64,000 nucleotides of DNA, from positions 14,122,328 through 14,186,327 of the forward strand of contig CM018036.1 in the NCBI GenBank assembly GCA_008638375.1, written 5' to 3'. Position numbers and translations under genes: made by a program. The notes below the pieces were generated by a model. It worked only from the letters and a program-made list of their open reading frames with translations. It ran no database searches and was not told the DNA's origin. Numbering within the stretch: position 1 is the first letter of the stretch; each line of letters opens with the position of its first letter. Shown one piece after another: positions 49,001-59,918 of this stretch. The stretch comes from Nyssa sinensis (Eukaryota > Streptophyta > Magnoliopsida > Cornales > Nyssaceae).

Positions 49001-50927
49001 CCTTCACAATCTATATCAATTTATTGATTATTAAAGCATTTAGGTCCACAGGCAGTTCCTTTTAATTGGCTTGACATTCCAAGTGTAAAGATTTATAAGG
49101 TGTACACCATGGAATATAGAAAATTCAAACTCTAGGACTAGGTTTGACAAATTGGTTTTGCTGCCAAAACTTTGCTGAGACTGAGCATCTTTTATCCTTT
49201 TGTATTGGAAATGACAAAGGTTGGACCTTTTAAGTTTCTAACTTAAATGAGGTCACACTTGAGCTTAGACAATGGTATCCCATTTGTTTTGTTTATTTCT
49301 TTGAAAGCATTTGCTTATTGCTTTGAATTTGGGTTAAGTATACGTCTGTTCCCAAGATTAACCCGTGTAAAATTTGGGTTCAATATAGGTCTGTTTCCAA
49401 GATTAACCTATGTATGTTTTGCCTAGATGGTTTTCTATGCCTCGTATTGTTGAGAGTATCAACACAAATCTCAGTGCCATTTTCTCTTTGTTGGTTGGGT
49501 TAGTTTTGTGCCTTACTTGTTTTTTTGTTTTATCGATATTTTTGTATTTTTGTTGTTTTCATCTACTGTATGTGGGATCGGACAATGTATTTTTTTTTTC
49601 ACTCTACTCCATCAGCTTGGGGACATCTTCTAAAGCTTCTCTGATTGATATGCTCTCAAGAAGAAAGTTGTCGCTGTTGAACTCCTTATCGTAACTGTTA
49701 TGAATAAGGCCTTCTAGCTTAAAGAAAATGATATTATTGTTCTTTTGAGTTATAGACATGGATTGATAACTGGCCCCTGCACTTCACTATTCTTAACTCC
49801 AAGTTTTAAACACCTATCTAGTTGACATTCGTACACACCCGCACTCTGAATCGTCAGATCAGCACATTGGGAGCTAAAATCTTCTCCATTGCTGCCTTCC
49901 ATGAGCAGTATTTTAAGATTTCACCACCAGGTGTCTGCCTAGTTCAGCTATGTGTGCGCGCGATCATGTGTACTTAAAAAATTAAAATGGATCTTGGGAG
50001 ATATTCGGGCAAAACAAGACAAATTGGGTTTCCAACGTTTGAAATTATTATTGACCCCATTATTTTTAGTGTGTGTGTGTGTCTGCATCTACCTTGGTGC
50101 ACCCTGACATATGTGTCTGAGTGTGTGTTTTTGTGTGATCATATTTAGTTTCTACTTATCTGCTGGTTATTCAGGTTTAGTAATTTATATTTTATGATGG
50201 GTTTAGGTATGAAAAGCGATATATGGAAGATGCAAAGCTAAAATCTGCTGAACAAGTGAAGGGTGATGAAGTGAAGGGTGATGAAGTGAAGGAAACTTTG
50301 ACCGGTGGAACTTCTAAAACAGAGGTGAAGGGGATGAACCAGAAAAGTAAGAGCGCGACCTCGTCAGCCACTGAGGACTTAGATGTATTTCTCCTGGGAG
50401 ATCTTGGTGACAGTGATGAGGGGCATGGCCCAGGTATATTTTTAGTGTTTTTTGATTTATTAGTGAGTGTGAATGTTAATATTGAACAAAATTATTAATA
50501 CTTCTTTTGCCTAAACCTTTTCTTGACTTCCATATTTATCTCTTAATTTTTTGTAATTTAAATCAATGGATTGCCTCTCTGTGCATTAACATTAGCCACC
50601 ATAAGGCTGCATGGTTTAACTGAGTTAATTATCCATAAATCAGTATCCATTCATTTAACTGCCACTCAGAGATCCCAAAATGGTTATGATCACAAAATGA
50701 CTAGCCTGTTGATTGATTTATGGATCACCTTTTGGCTGATTCTATAAGGTTTGGCATTACCATTTGTAAGATACGAGGTTAGGTTTTTTACTTTTCTTGA
50801 AATATTTCAAAGAACTGGACATGGTACAGGAGTAACTAGTTTTGATGAATTTTTATATGCATTTAAATTGTTGTGTAAATATCATCTCTCTGGTCTTTCA
50901 GATGATGGGGATGATGGCTTTGACTGA
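40059..50927 (+). CDS. BSD-domain protein, five exons
   Basis: Coding exons: 40059-40449, 42293-42393, 48841-48938, 50207-50433, 50902-50927; about 280 residues. Residues 1-90 are an Ala/Lys-rich amphipathic repeat of the pattern EAxKRSxEI/ADQIK. The BSD core follows: [19 protein letters not shown], then [14 protein letters not shown], then [20 protein letters not shown] and the Phe/Trp-rich end. The rest is acidic with a GDEVK repeat, ending [11 protein letters not shown] domains occur in TFIIH p62-like and synapse-associated proteins; the exact role of this plant group is unknown. All five junctions are GT-AG with matching phases. An apparent extra T at 50925 creates the stop; without it the reading would go on as DDFDKI to a TAG, as in similar acidic tails. 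Intron 2 is 6.4 kb and filled with antisense LINE and Harbinger-like DNA. Confidence 0.93.
40702..40925. mobile_element. MITE-like inverted repeat in BSD gene intron 1
   Basis: The left arm TCCTGTTTGGTTGCTGAGAA pairs with the right arm at 40902-40925, which reads GGCTCTGTTTGACAGCTGAG on the opposite strand. It shares the motif with the repeat in MPB2C intron 1. A third single motif, CTCCGTTTGGTTGCTAAAC, starts at 41162. Confidence 0.5.
43531..44290 (-). mobile_element. decayed L1-type LINE fragment (RT-associated zinc-binding domain)
   Basis: The minus strand at 43531-43875 encodes [20 protein letters not shown] and then [20 protein letters not shown], typical of the C-terminal zinc-binding domain of plant LINE reverse transcriptases. 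Upstream sequence to about 44290 reads as broken LINE sequence ([16 protein letters not shown], then [11 protein letters not shown]). It lies in the BSD gene's intron 2, antisense to the gene, and appears separate from the adjacent LINE because it repeats the same C-terminal domain. Confidence 0.7.
44771..48207 (-). mobile_element. 5'-truncated L1-type LINE, antisense in BSD intron 2, split by another element
   Basis: Read on the minus strand, it begins inside the RT domain at about 48207 ([19 protein letters not shown]), with DIEKAYD (motif A), a GDPLSPLLF-like motif B near 47900 and FADDT (motif C, about 47760). It continues to about 47453, is interrupted by the Harbinger-like element, and resumes at 46085 with [20 protein letters not shown]. 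Next come [19 protein letters not shown] (about 45640) and the zinc-binding C-terminus ([12 protein letters not shown], 45396-45103). The 3' end is the oligo-A tail seen as poly-T/GATAAGTAAA at about 44771-44790. Endonuclease and ORF1 are missing, as in most LINE copies. Stops and shifts make it dead. Confidence 0.85.
46086..47449. mobile_element. PIF/Harbinger-like non-autonomous element inside the LINE (1,364 bp)
   Basis: The left end GGTTATGTTTGGATA and the right end, reverse-complemented, GGCTATGTTTGGTTA are terminal inverted repeats (13 of 15). Both sides are flanked by TAA (46083-46085 and 47450-47452), the 3-bp TWA duplication of PIF/Harbinger. The LINE reading resumes on either side. 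Subterminal direct repeats of 'ttcttggaatttgaaccatt' occur at about 46155 and 46238 near the left end and twice at about 47287-47340 near the right end. The interior is AT-rich with no transposase. Confidence 0.78.
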
Positions 50928-53372
50928 TGATTTTGACAAGATATAGCTTGGTAAGCAGAGTCTGTAAATTTTTTATTCTTTATTTTTATTCGTGATGTGG
51001 TGCACTTTGATTTGCTGGACCAAAAGTGCCATAGATCCAAGTGCTATCTGATTATAATCCAATTTGGTCTGCAAGGATGAGATTGATAAATATGACACCA
51101 GTAAACATAACTGCAAGCATGCATGCATTTACTTTCTGTTGGGTATGGGCATCCCATGTGATTTGTTTTGGTTGGGGGTTGGGTCTGACGCATACTTGTG
51201 GACATTCATTACTTTTGCATAAGATGTGTACCTAATGTTCAACTAAGATCTAAAGTCTTTTCAAATTCACTTGATTTATCTAATTAGCAAGTTTGGACGT
51301 GTTTCAACACATCCTCAATCTGATCCATTGACAGGCCTAGGTGGGACTTCAAGTTGATGTGATGGTGACATGCATAATCTAATGATTGATGGAAATGTTT
51401 AGTTGTATCGTCACCAGCTTTCAGTTTAAAATTGCATGAATCTGCTGGAAGATGAGAGCGAGAAACAAGTGAACACCAGAGGGTGCGCAAAATAGATAAA
51501 TGCTATGAGATTTAAAAGGAAAAAAGGGTACTTTAATCTATGGAGAAAAAGATGGGTGAACAACTATTATTCAACTATTTCTGGACTCTCAAATGACAGT
51601 TGTTTATATCATTTCCACTTGTCTCTGTCTTTGTTATTTAATTCTTTTCATTGTTCCATTTATATCCTTAATTTTTTCCCCATCTTTTTTTTAGGAGGAG
51701 GTGTTATCCTGTGCTGTAAAGTTGTTAATTATAATTTTAGTTTAAATGTATTTTCAGTTAAGTTTCAGGTTTGGATGTTTTTCTACCTCACCCCACAATC
51801 ATTCATTGGATAATGGCATATATTTTTTATTTTTGTGAAGATCCAAGGTATATATTATTCATCTTTCATGCTTGTCTCTTTACCTGTCCAAGTGAGCTTC
51901 AGAATTAACTTATTCTCAAATCTGGATAGGATATAATGCATTTATTTGTTGGTGTGAATAAGGGAATACCAGAATTCATGGAAAACCCTTACAGAAGTTT
52001 ATTATTTACCAAAAAAAACTTTAAACAGTTTATAATCACAGGGAACAACTTTCCAAGAAAGAGTTGGTGTTTCTTCTTCACAAGATGACCCTTTTTAGCC
52101 ATGCACTTGATGGCTGTTGTTTTTATTACAGTTGATGTTTTACTATAGTTGTTGTGGTTACTATTAGTATTTCGACAGACAATAGGATTTGGACTTAGGA
52201 TTCTCTTTGGTGGGTTGATTTATGGCTGGTTCTTGTTCTCACAGAGCCGACAAGGATCAGGCTAGGCATGTTGCCGTAAAAGCAACTTAATTCAACCCAC
52301 TAAAGTTATATGATGGCAAACTGGAGTTGTGTACTGGTTTTGGTACATCAGGTAGACCTTCAAATAGGCAACTTTATTGTACTAATATATTCTATGCATG
52401 TGGGTGTAGAGATGGGCAAAATTGATTTTGTGTGTGTGTGTGTGTGTAGTATTTCAGAATGTTATGCCTACCATAGTTAGCATTGCATTTCCACTTGGAT
52501 TTGCTTGTTATAATTACTAGGAGTTCTTAATTACGTTTTCCGCAAATACTTGCACTTTGAGGGGAATTTTGAAGTACCAAAACTTTGCGTGTTCATCATC
52601 TTGAATGAGAAACATTACCATAAATGGGAGCTGGGTCGGGATTTTCAAAATCAGGCTAAGTTGGAGATGATTATCTTGTCTTGTTTATATATTATAATTT
52701 ATTTATGCCTATTTATACTATATTTATTAATAAATTATATTATATAAAATTAGTTTTAAGATTTTTAATACAACACTCGGTATTATTTTTTTCTTTTGTT
52801 GGTAATTTTGGTAATAAAGTTTTAATGTGTCAACAAAAAAAAAAAAAGGTTCTAAACTACTTTGACCAAAAAAAAAACAAAAGAAAAAGGATTGCGGTAG
52901 GGTGGGAGAATAAAATAGGATCAGGGTTGGAGAAAGGGTTTGGATCCATCTTATTGTCATTCTTACACTCAATTGGGTTCTCGTTGATCATGAATAATAA
53001 ACATGACTTATTGATATTATATAATATTCACCTGATATTTTCTCTCTCTCTCTTTTTTTTTTTTTTTGGAAGTGCCTGATATTTTTTTCCTACCTCTCAT
53101 CGTTGATGTCTTCATCACCAAAGCTATGCAGGCTATAGCCTGGTATTAAAATTTGAAATGATCCTTTTTTTATTTATTTTTCGGTACATAGGAAAGGAAA
53201 AACCAAAAAAAAAAAACCAACACCAAGGGAACAAAATAAGAATCCAGAGATCTTGGATTCAACCTCCTTTAAAAACCCATGGCTAAGCAACTCCACCTAC
53301 TATTTGGATGTCCTTTTGAATTAAATGGCCTCATTCAGGTTTACATGACGTTTTCATCTTGAATAGATTTAT
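50928..53372. other. BSD gene 3' flank and intergenic DNA
   Basis: The first ~100 bp are likely 3' UTR. A (TG)n run lies at 52430-52448, poly-A patches at 52834-52848 and 52867-52878, and a CT/T tract at 53041-53067. No coding region can be supported. Confidence 0.5.
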
Positions 53373-53589
53373 TTGACTAAAAGTTGGAGGTATTTCGGTC
53401 TCTTTGAACACCTGACTAATTCTACCACACGCATGCATGCATGCATGCACTCTCTCATCCAATATAACATTTTTTTTATAATATTGACTAAAAGTTGGAG
53501 GTATTTGGGTCTCTTTGAACACCTGACTAATTCTACCACACGCATGCATGCATGCATGCACTCTCTCATCCAATATAACATTTTTTTTT

Positions 53590-53594
<5 letters not shown>
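53373..53594. repeat. tandem duplication, 111-bp unit, two copies
   Basis: The unit starting 'ttgactaaaagttggaggta' occurs at about 53373 and 53484 and is almost identical (one C/G change and a different T-run length). Each unit carries ACGCATGCATGCATGCATGC, a self-complementary CATG array. Confidence 0.93.
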
Positions 53595-53623
<29 letters not shown>

Positions 53624-53899
53624 TGTGTCTAGAAGTATAATTTCACTGGCATGTATCAAAAGTGAACTGAAAACTCGGGATCCTTTTAACTTGTAATCCA
53701 ATTATTTATCGAGTTATACAAGAAGCCAGACAAGAAGAGTAGATCCATCTGATCTGTGTAGGGTCTTTGGTTTGATGGGAGTTTGTCCATTCTGAATCTT
53801 TGCCTGACAGTTCCAAGTTACATCCTTGTACCACTGATTCAAGCTGCCAAATTATTATTTTGATTTATAAGCTGTAAATAACTCAGATCTGATATGGAG

Positions 53900-53942
<43 letters not shown>

Positions 53943-54283
53943 GTCATTTTGTCTGGAAATCTTCACGTCCATACAAAGAATCTGGTGCTTCATGGAAGCA
54001 AATTGTCTTTGTTGTTGTTTTGGTCCACTGTCTCTAATTTGTCATCTATATATCTTCCTTGAGGGATATGCCATCTTAACCACCTAATCATAATTTGACC
54101 TGGTCCTAATTCAAGAGAAAGATTAGGACTGCCACCTAATCTAAATTATTTAATTAAATCTCATTTGCTCTATTTATTTCATCTTCTCGTGAATATATAA
54201 ACCAGTTAATTATATGGAGTTTGATTATTTGATTAGATAGTTTTAATCATCTAATTTATTGCATTCTTATATTTTCTATCCAC

Positions 54284-54340
<57 letters not shown>

Positions 54341-55806
54341 GAAAAACAAAACTAACATTCATGACAAAGAAGAGCTACTATGAATAATTGTACAAGTGCT
54401 TGTACTATTGTACAATACTTTGTATAGTGAAATCTAAAACAAATTCCTTTTTTTGTGAAAGTGAAATGAACATTTAAAAGTTGTTTTTGAAACTAGCCGT
54501 TGTTTAGAAAACTAATAAAAGTATTATTTTGTGTTTTTAGAAGTTCAAATTCATTAGAAAATGAAAACGACTTGAAAACACAAATTTTAAAATACTTAAT
54601 TTTTTTTTCATTCTCAAAATTACAAAAAAACAAAAATAATATATTAAATCATTCATTACTCTAAAAATTTAATAAGTTAATAATAAAGTGAGTAAGTACA
54701 AATCTTGTATAAGTGATTGAAATACCATGTTAAATTTACAGTTAATTTAAAGATTAAAATTATTAAAAAATGAATTGAAAATTTATATCAAGTTGTTTAA
54801 TATAATAACAATAAATTTACGGCACGAGGACACGGACATAAGATTGGTAACAACTCCACGCATGCAATGATAGTTGGTCATATACTCCGTTTAAATTTTC
54901 AAACGATTTAATGACATTGAAAATTCAGCAAGACTTTTTTTTTTTATTTATAAATTTCGTATTGCAACTCAAAAGTTTTCTTTCTTTCTTCTTCTTCTTA
55001 AATATGGTTTCAAATTAATCCAAAGTAACTTATTGGAACTTGTAACTAGAATTTGTCAGAAGCCTTTCGTTCTCTGTGACTAGTCAGAAACCTACCCCAT
55101 GTTTTGGAATTGTTCTACACAAAAATTCTTCATATATATATATATATATATATATATTGTCCCTTTCTTATTTTGGTAGCCCCTTGACTTTAAAAATAGA
55201 CTCAATCACTTCTTAATTATTTGTTTCAAGCATGTAAGTTTTTAATCAGTTTTACTTGCATCACTATTCTTTTACATATATTCATATATTGTCCCTTTCT
55301 TATTTTGGTAGCCCCTTAACTTAAAAAATAGATTCAATCACTTCTTATTTGTTTCAATCATTTATGTTTTTAATCAGTTTTACTTGCATCACTATAAAAT
55401 TGTATAATGCCCAAACAATTATATATATATATATATATACATACATGCACACACACAAATATACGTACGTACTATATACATGCATACAAGCAGGTTTGAT
55501 AATGATGTTGATGACAGTCTCTTTATCTTATTTCAACCCTGAAAAATGGCATTACTTTTCATGTATATGTCAAGGAGTGTTTAATTTTTTTTAAAAAAAA
55601 AACTATTTTACTCCTTGCATGCTAATTGACAAATTTTGATTACTATAATTCCCTAACTAAATGGAGTAATATGGATAATATTTACATAAGAATATTGACA
55701 TGGGGTTGAGAATAACTCTGCGATGCTATGACTGGAACTGAAAATTTAACAATGAATAATTTTAGTTTTGAATTAGGTGGTGTTTGGTAATGTTTTTAAA
55801 AATGGA

Positions 55807-55849
<43 letters not shown>

Positions 55850-56236
55850 GAAGCAAGCATGTCTCTGTTTTATTTTCTAGTTAGAATAAAAGCATAAATA
55901 TATTTGATAACTATTTTGTTCCTTATGTTTCTAATTAAATTTAAGGTTTAGAGAATAAAAAAAATTGTTGTTAATAAAGATCCCAAACTAGCCACACACA
56001 TGTTTTTATTTTATTTAAAAATAATATAAAATATATATATATATATATATATATTTTGTTGCCTTAGAATTCAGATACTTTTCAAATGAGTTTCATTTCT
56101 TAAATAAATGTTGCTTCTGCCTTATTAAAAGCACTGAAATTTTATAGTTTTCAACAGTTTGGCATAATTATGAAACAACTTCTGTAATTTCTCTTCAATT
56201 AATATATGGAAAGCTGCTTTTAAACTGCTAATTACC

Positions 56237-56276
<40 letters not shown>

Positions 56277-57690
56277 GAAAAGGATAGACATAACTAATAA
56301 GTAGTCTTCTTTTCAAAATCTTTAATGATATTATTAATCAATGCAAGATGATAATGACATTCAACCTAAATCAACTTTGACATTCTCTTTCTTGGTTCTT
56401 TTTTTTTTTTTTTTTAACAAAATACATTATTAGTATTATGCAAATCACACAAAGAGTTGAAACAATTTCTTCCTTCATAATAATAATAACAATAATAATG
56501 AAGAAAAAATTAATGCAAAAATGCAATTTTTTTTCTCAAAGAGGAAGATGATAAGGGAGATTTTTTTCCCTGAAAAGAGGGAGATTAAGAGATCATGATT
56601 AATGGATTTTGTAGTATTGTAATTAATAGCAATAATATTGATGAAATTTAGAAATTTTGTTAATATTTACATCATAGAAATTCTAATTGATAGCATTAAA
56701 AGACTCAAAAAATTATTAGTTAATAGAAGTATTAATTATTAAGTTTCATCATAATTTTAACTCAAGAAATATTAATTTTAATAATTAATTAAGTAATAGT
56801 CTACTATTCATAAATAAATATCAGTGTGTCCTTTAAATTTTAGTTTTTTTTTATATATATATATATATATATATATTTAAAAACTGAATCTTTTAATTTT
56901 GCAATATAATTATTGCAGCATCTGAGATGAGGATTTTATATAATGATTCTATAAATATAAACAATTTTCTCCTAACAACAACAATGGTAAAGGAGCAAAA
57001 AAACTCATTACAAGAGGCCTTTATGTTATTTTTGTTGCTCCAAGGTGTCTTCAATTCTGTTAGTGCTAAAGCAATTGGTTTATAAAAAAATTAGCAACAT
57101 TAAAATGTAATTAAGTTTAATTTATTTATCTCTTAAGCTAATTTTGTTTTAATTAAACATTGTGAATCAAATTTAAATCACATAATTTTTATATAATTGT
57201 AATGTTTTTATTACTTAGAGTCAAGTAAAATAAAATCTAATAAATTAACAAATTTTAAAATATAATCAACTTTGATTCATTTATGTCACACAGTTAAATC
57301 TGAACCACTTTTAACTTAACAAATCACAAATTTGAAATCAAATTAATATTTTGATTCATGTGATAACCCTAAATTTGTAAGTCAGTGCAATAATGAAGCT
57401 ATGAAAAAAATAAATATTTTCTCTCCGATTCATGGGATATAAAAGATATATATATGTATATATATATTTTATTTCATTTTCCTCAAATAATGTCATATGC
57501 TAAACTTTCTTAGAAACTAAATACATATGGAAGAATTTTATCACGGTTTCTATCATTTACTTTCAGTCTTTTTTTTTTTTTTCCGTTTTAAGATTCACTT
57601 CTTGCATAATTTTCTCACTAACCAAACAGTTACCTAATTTAACAAAGACCCCTTTGCAACAACATACTACAAACAAACACTAAGAACGTG
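53595..57690. other. AT-rich intergenic block dense in (TA)n arrays
   Basis: TA dinucleotide arrays occur near 53597-53621, 53903-53938, 54285-54302 (followed by (GA)n to 54334), 55134-55157, 55421-55439, 55808-55846, 56032-56054, 56240-56273 and 56851-56877. DNA between them is AT-rich without coding capacity. It also holds the 132-bp duplication listed separately. Confidence 0.7.
55159..55401. repeat. direct duplication, ~132-bp offset
   Basis: The block 'gtccctttcttattttggta...' through 'cagttttacttgcatcacta' occurs at about 55159-55265 and 55291-55393, with several substitutions and a short deletion in the second copy. Confidence 0.85.
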
Positions 57691-57699
57691 AATTCAATA

Positions 57700-58330
57700 A
57701 CGGGTGGAAGGGTGACAGAGACACTTATTCCCCCTTGGTTTAGAGCGTAATTAGCGCGTTAATTGACATCTGTTTCACTGTAACAGCTGCACTTTTTCTC
57801 CGTCCAGACGATCACACACTATGATAGCGATCATCCACCTCACACACACTCTCTCTCACACACTCACACACACAGTCCTCTGTAGTGTGAGAAAGATTTG
57901 ACGTCTGAAAAGCGTTCCAAATATGACACTTGACCAGACAGCCACCTCCAATCACAAGCTTCATATCACTCGACCGTTCTGACACTTCCCGCAGTTATCA
58001 CGTTCCGACCGACACACTAACGGAGCCTAACGGCACATCCATATACCATACACACACACACACAAAAAAACGACTGCCAGTTGTCACTTCTCGCCGCCCA
58101 AATTATCGCGATATATTGTCGGCGTCCTCTCGACAGCAGATTTCAATAGAGCCTCGAATCTAACGGCGAATGATTCACGGATACGGAGATTTCGTACTGT
58201 CCGTCTCGCCTTGTTACGTGTGAGGCTCTCATTGGTTAATCGTTCACACTTCTGACGAGGACTTAAAACATGTGGGTCCGTTCGGATTACAATGTAGCTG
58301 GTTTGCATTTAGTGGTTCGTCTCCTGTTAC
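57700..58330. promoter_or_regulatory. GC-richer, promoter-like island, no gene found
   Basis: After several kb of AT-rich DNA, this 0.6 kb stretch has balanced composition, many CpG, (CA)n/(CT)n runs (57838-57872, 58048-58065) and words such as ACGTG and TTACGTGT. It looks like a plant upstream regulatory or 5' UTR region. Open frames on both strands here are short and have no family resemblance. It could be a distal part of the O-fucosyltransferase-family promoter about 1 kb downstream, or the start of a non-coding transcript. Confidence 0.3.
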
Positions 58331-59215
58331 TCTGCTTTGAAGGTAACCATAGTATGCTGAGAGAAATGATTCGGTGCAGTCATTCCACACTTAGATGATA
58401 ATCACAATTTTCAAATCACTTGATTCAACCGTGGGTGTTTGAATAAACTTTTCACATTACTTTTTTTTTTTTTTATTTTAAAAAAATAAAATTAATATAA
58501 AATAATTTTAAAAGTTAACCAAATGATAAATCAAATTTTTCAAAACAATAAAATCTGATTGAGAAAATTTTTCAAACGAGTCTTTATTATCTTTTTTATT
58601 TTTATTGTTATTAGATGAAATTTTCTCGTCAATAAATAAAATATATTAATGGACTCAATCTTATTTTAAAAAGTTATAATAATTGATCAAATATTTTAAA
58701 ATGTTATATTTTTTAATTAATGAAGATAACAGAAGATTACAAATAATTAGAAAAAAAGACTATAAAATAGTGAAATTAAAATTTAATATTTTGTCTTGTT
58801 TGTATTGATCATAAGAATTTTCTCCTAACAATTGAAATCATGTTTTAACATAATTTAATAGATTCTCAATCAAACTAAAATAATATTTAAATGATCAAAC
58901 ATGAATTGTTTTTTTTTTTTTTTTTAAATTTAGTTTATAGTATCATTTCTCCTCTTAATTTTGTCCGTGTTTAGGTTCAAACCATGAATATATATTTTTT
59001 AATTAGAAATGATACAATCAAGTTAAATTCAAAGAATTTTTAAGGTAATTTTATTTTCCAAAAAATTTAAGGTAAATTTTAAACCATGATACTACTTGTG
59101 CACCCTCACGCAGCAGATCGTGGCTCTCTAACTAGACCGTGGTTAAGAACCGATCGAATGTTGCACGACTTGACGCTTTTTTTCTTGTGCGTATATGCAC
59201 CCACGACGCGGTGTT

Positions 59216-59216
59216 C

Positions 59217-59256
<40 letters not shown>

Positions 59257-59262
59257 TTATAT
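59216..59262 (+). promoter_or_regulatory. CT tract plus TATA region of the O-fucosyltransferase-family gene
   Basis: A (CT)n run (about 59216-59241) passes directly into TATATATATATATTTATATT, followed by a balanced, CpG-containing stretch from about 59275 that reads as a 5' UTR. A possible donor (GGTAAAGC, about 59381) and the 0.5 kb gap to the start codon suggest a leader intron, whose acceptor I could not fix. Confidence 0.5.
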
Positions 59263-59918
59263 TTGTACTCGCCTTCGTCTTTCGTCAGTCGCCGACGCCG
59301 TTAGATTCCGGCGACTCCTTACAATTTCTCGCCGGGAAAGAGGTCAAATCTCGGAAGAGTCTCAGATTGGTTCGATTCGAATTGGTAAAGCAACCGAAAG
59401 ATCTTATCATTTTTGTGTGTTCTGCGCTGGTGAAAAGTGGTTATATTTTCGATTAGGGTTTGTTGATCGCAAAAGATCGAAGCTTTTGATTGAATATTTT
59501 AGTAATGTGTAAGAAAATTTTGGTTTTGTGTGCTATTTCAGGAAGGAATCTTTGAGAAGGCAAAAAAAAAAGATCGAAGTTTTTGATACATTTCTGAGTG
59601 GAATCGTCTTGTAATGTTGCCTTTTGTGGTAGTGTTTAGCTGAGATTTGAATTTGAGTTGAGATCGAGTCTGATTTCGTGCTATACTTAGCAATTTTGGA
59701 TCTTGGAGATTCTTGCAATTAAAAGGTAAATAAAAAGAGTTGCTTTCAGTATAGTTTGATCGATTTGTCGTAAATTTAGGGCATTCTGCTCACTATCTGG
59801 ATCCTACATTGATTGTAATCGCGTTGGTTTTGTACATATTGTAGGGAAAGCGAATAGATTCGAGTCTGTAACTGGTTGGCTTGATCAAATGTTGTAGAAG
59901 AATAGGGTCTTTGTGTGA

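Noticed and set aside
59086..59512. Overlapping ~100-residue frames with poly-Leu/Ser and Tyr/Ile runs
   Set aside because: They translate the (CT)n/(TA)n promoter tract and 5' UTR of the O-fucosyltransferase-family gene.
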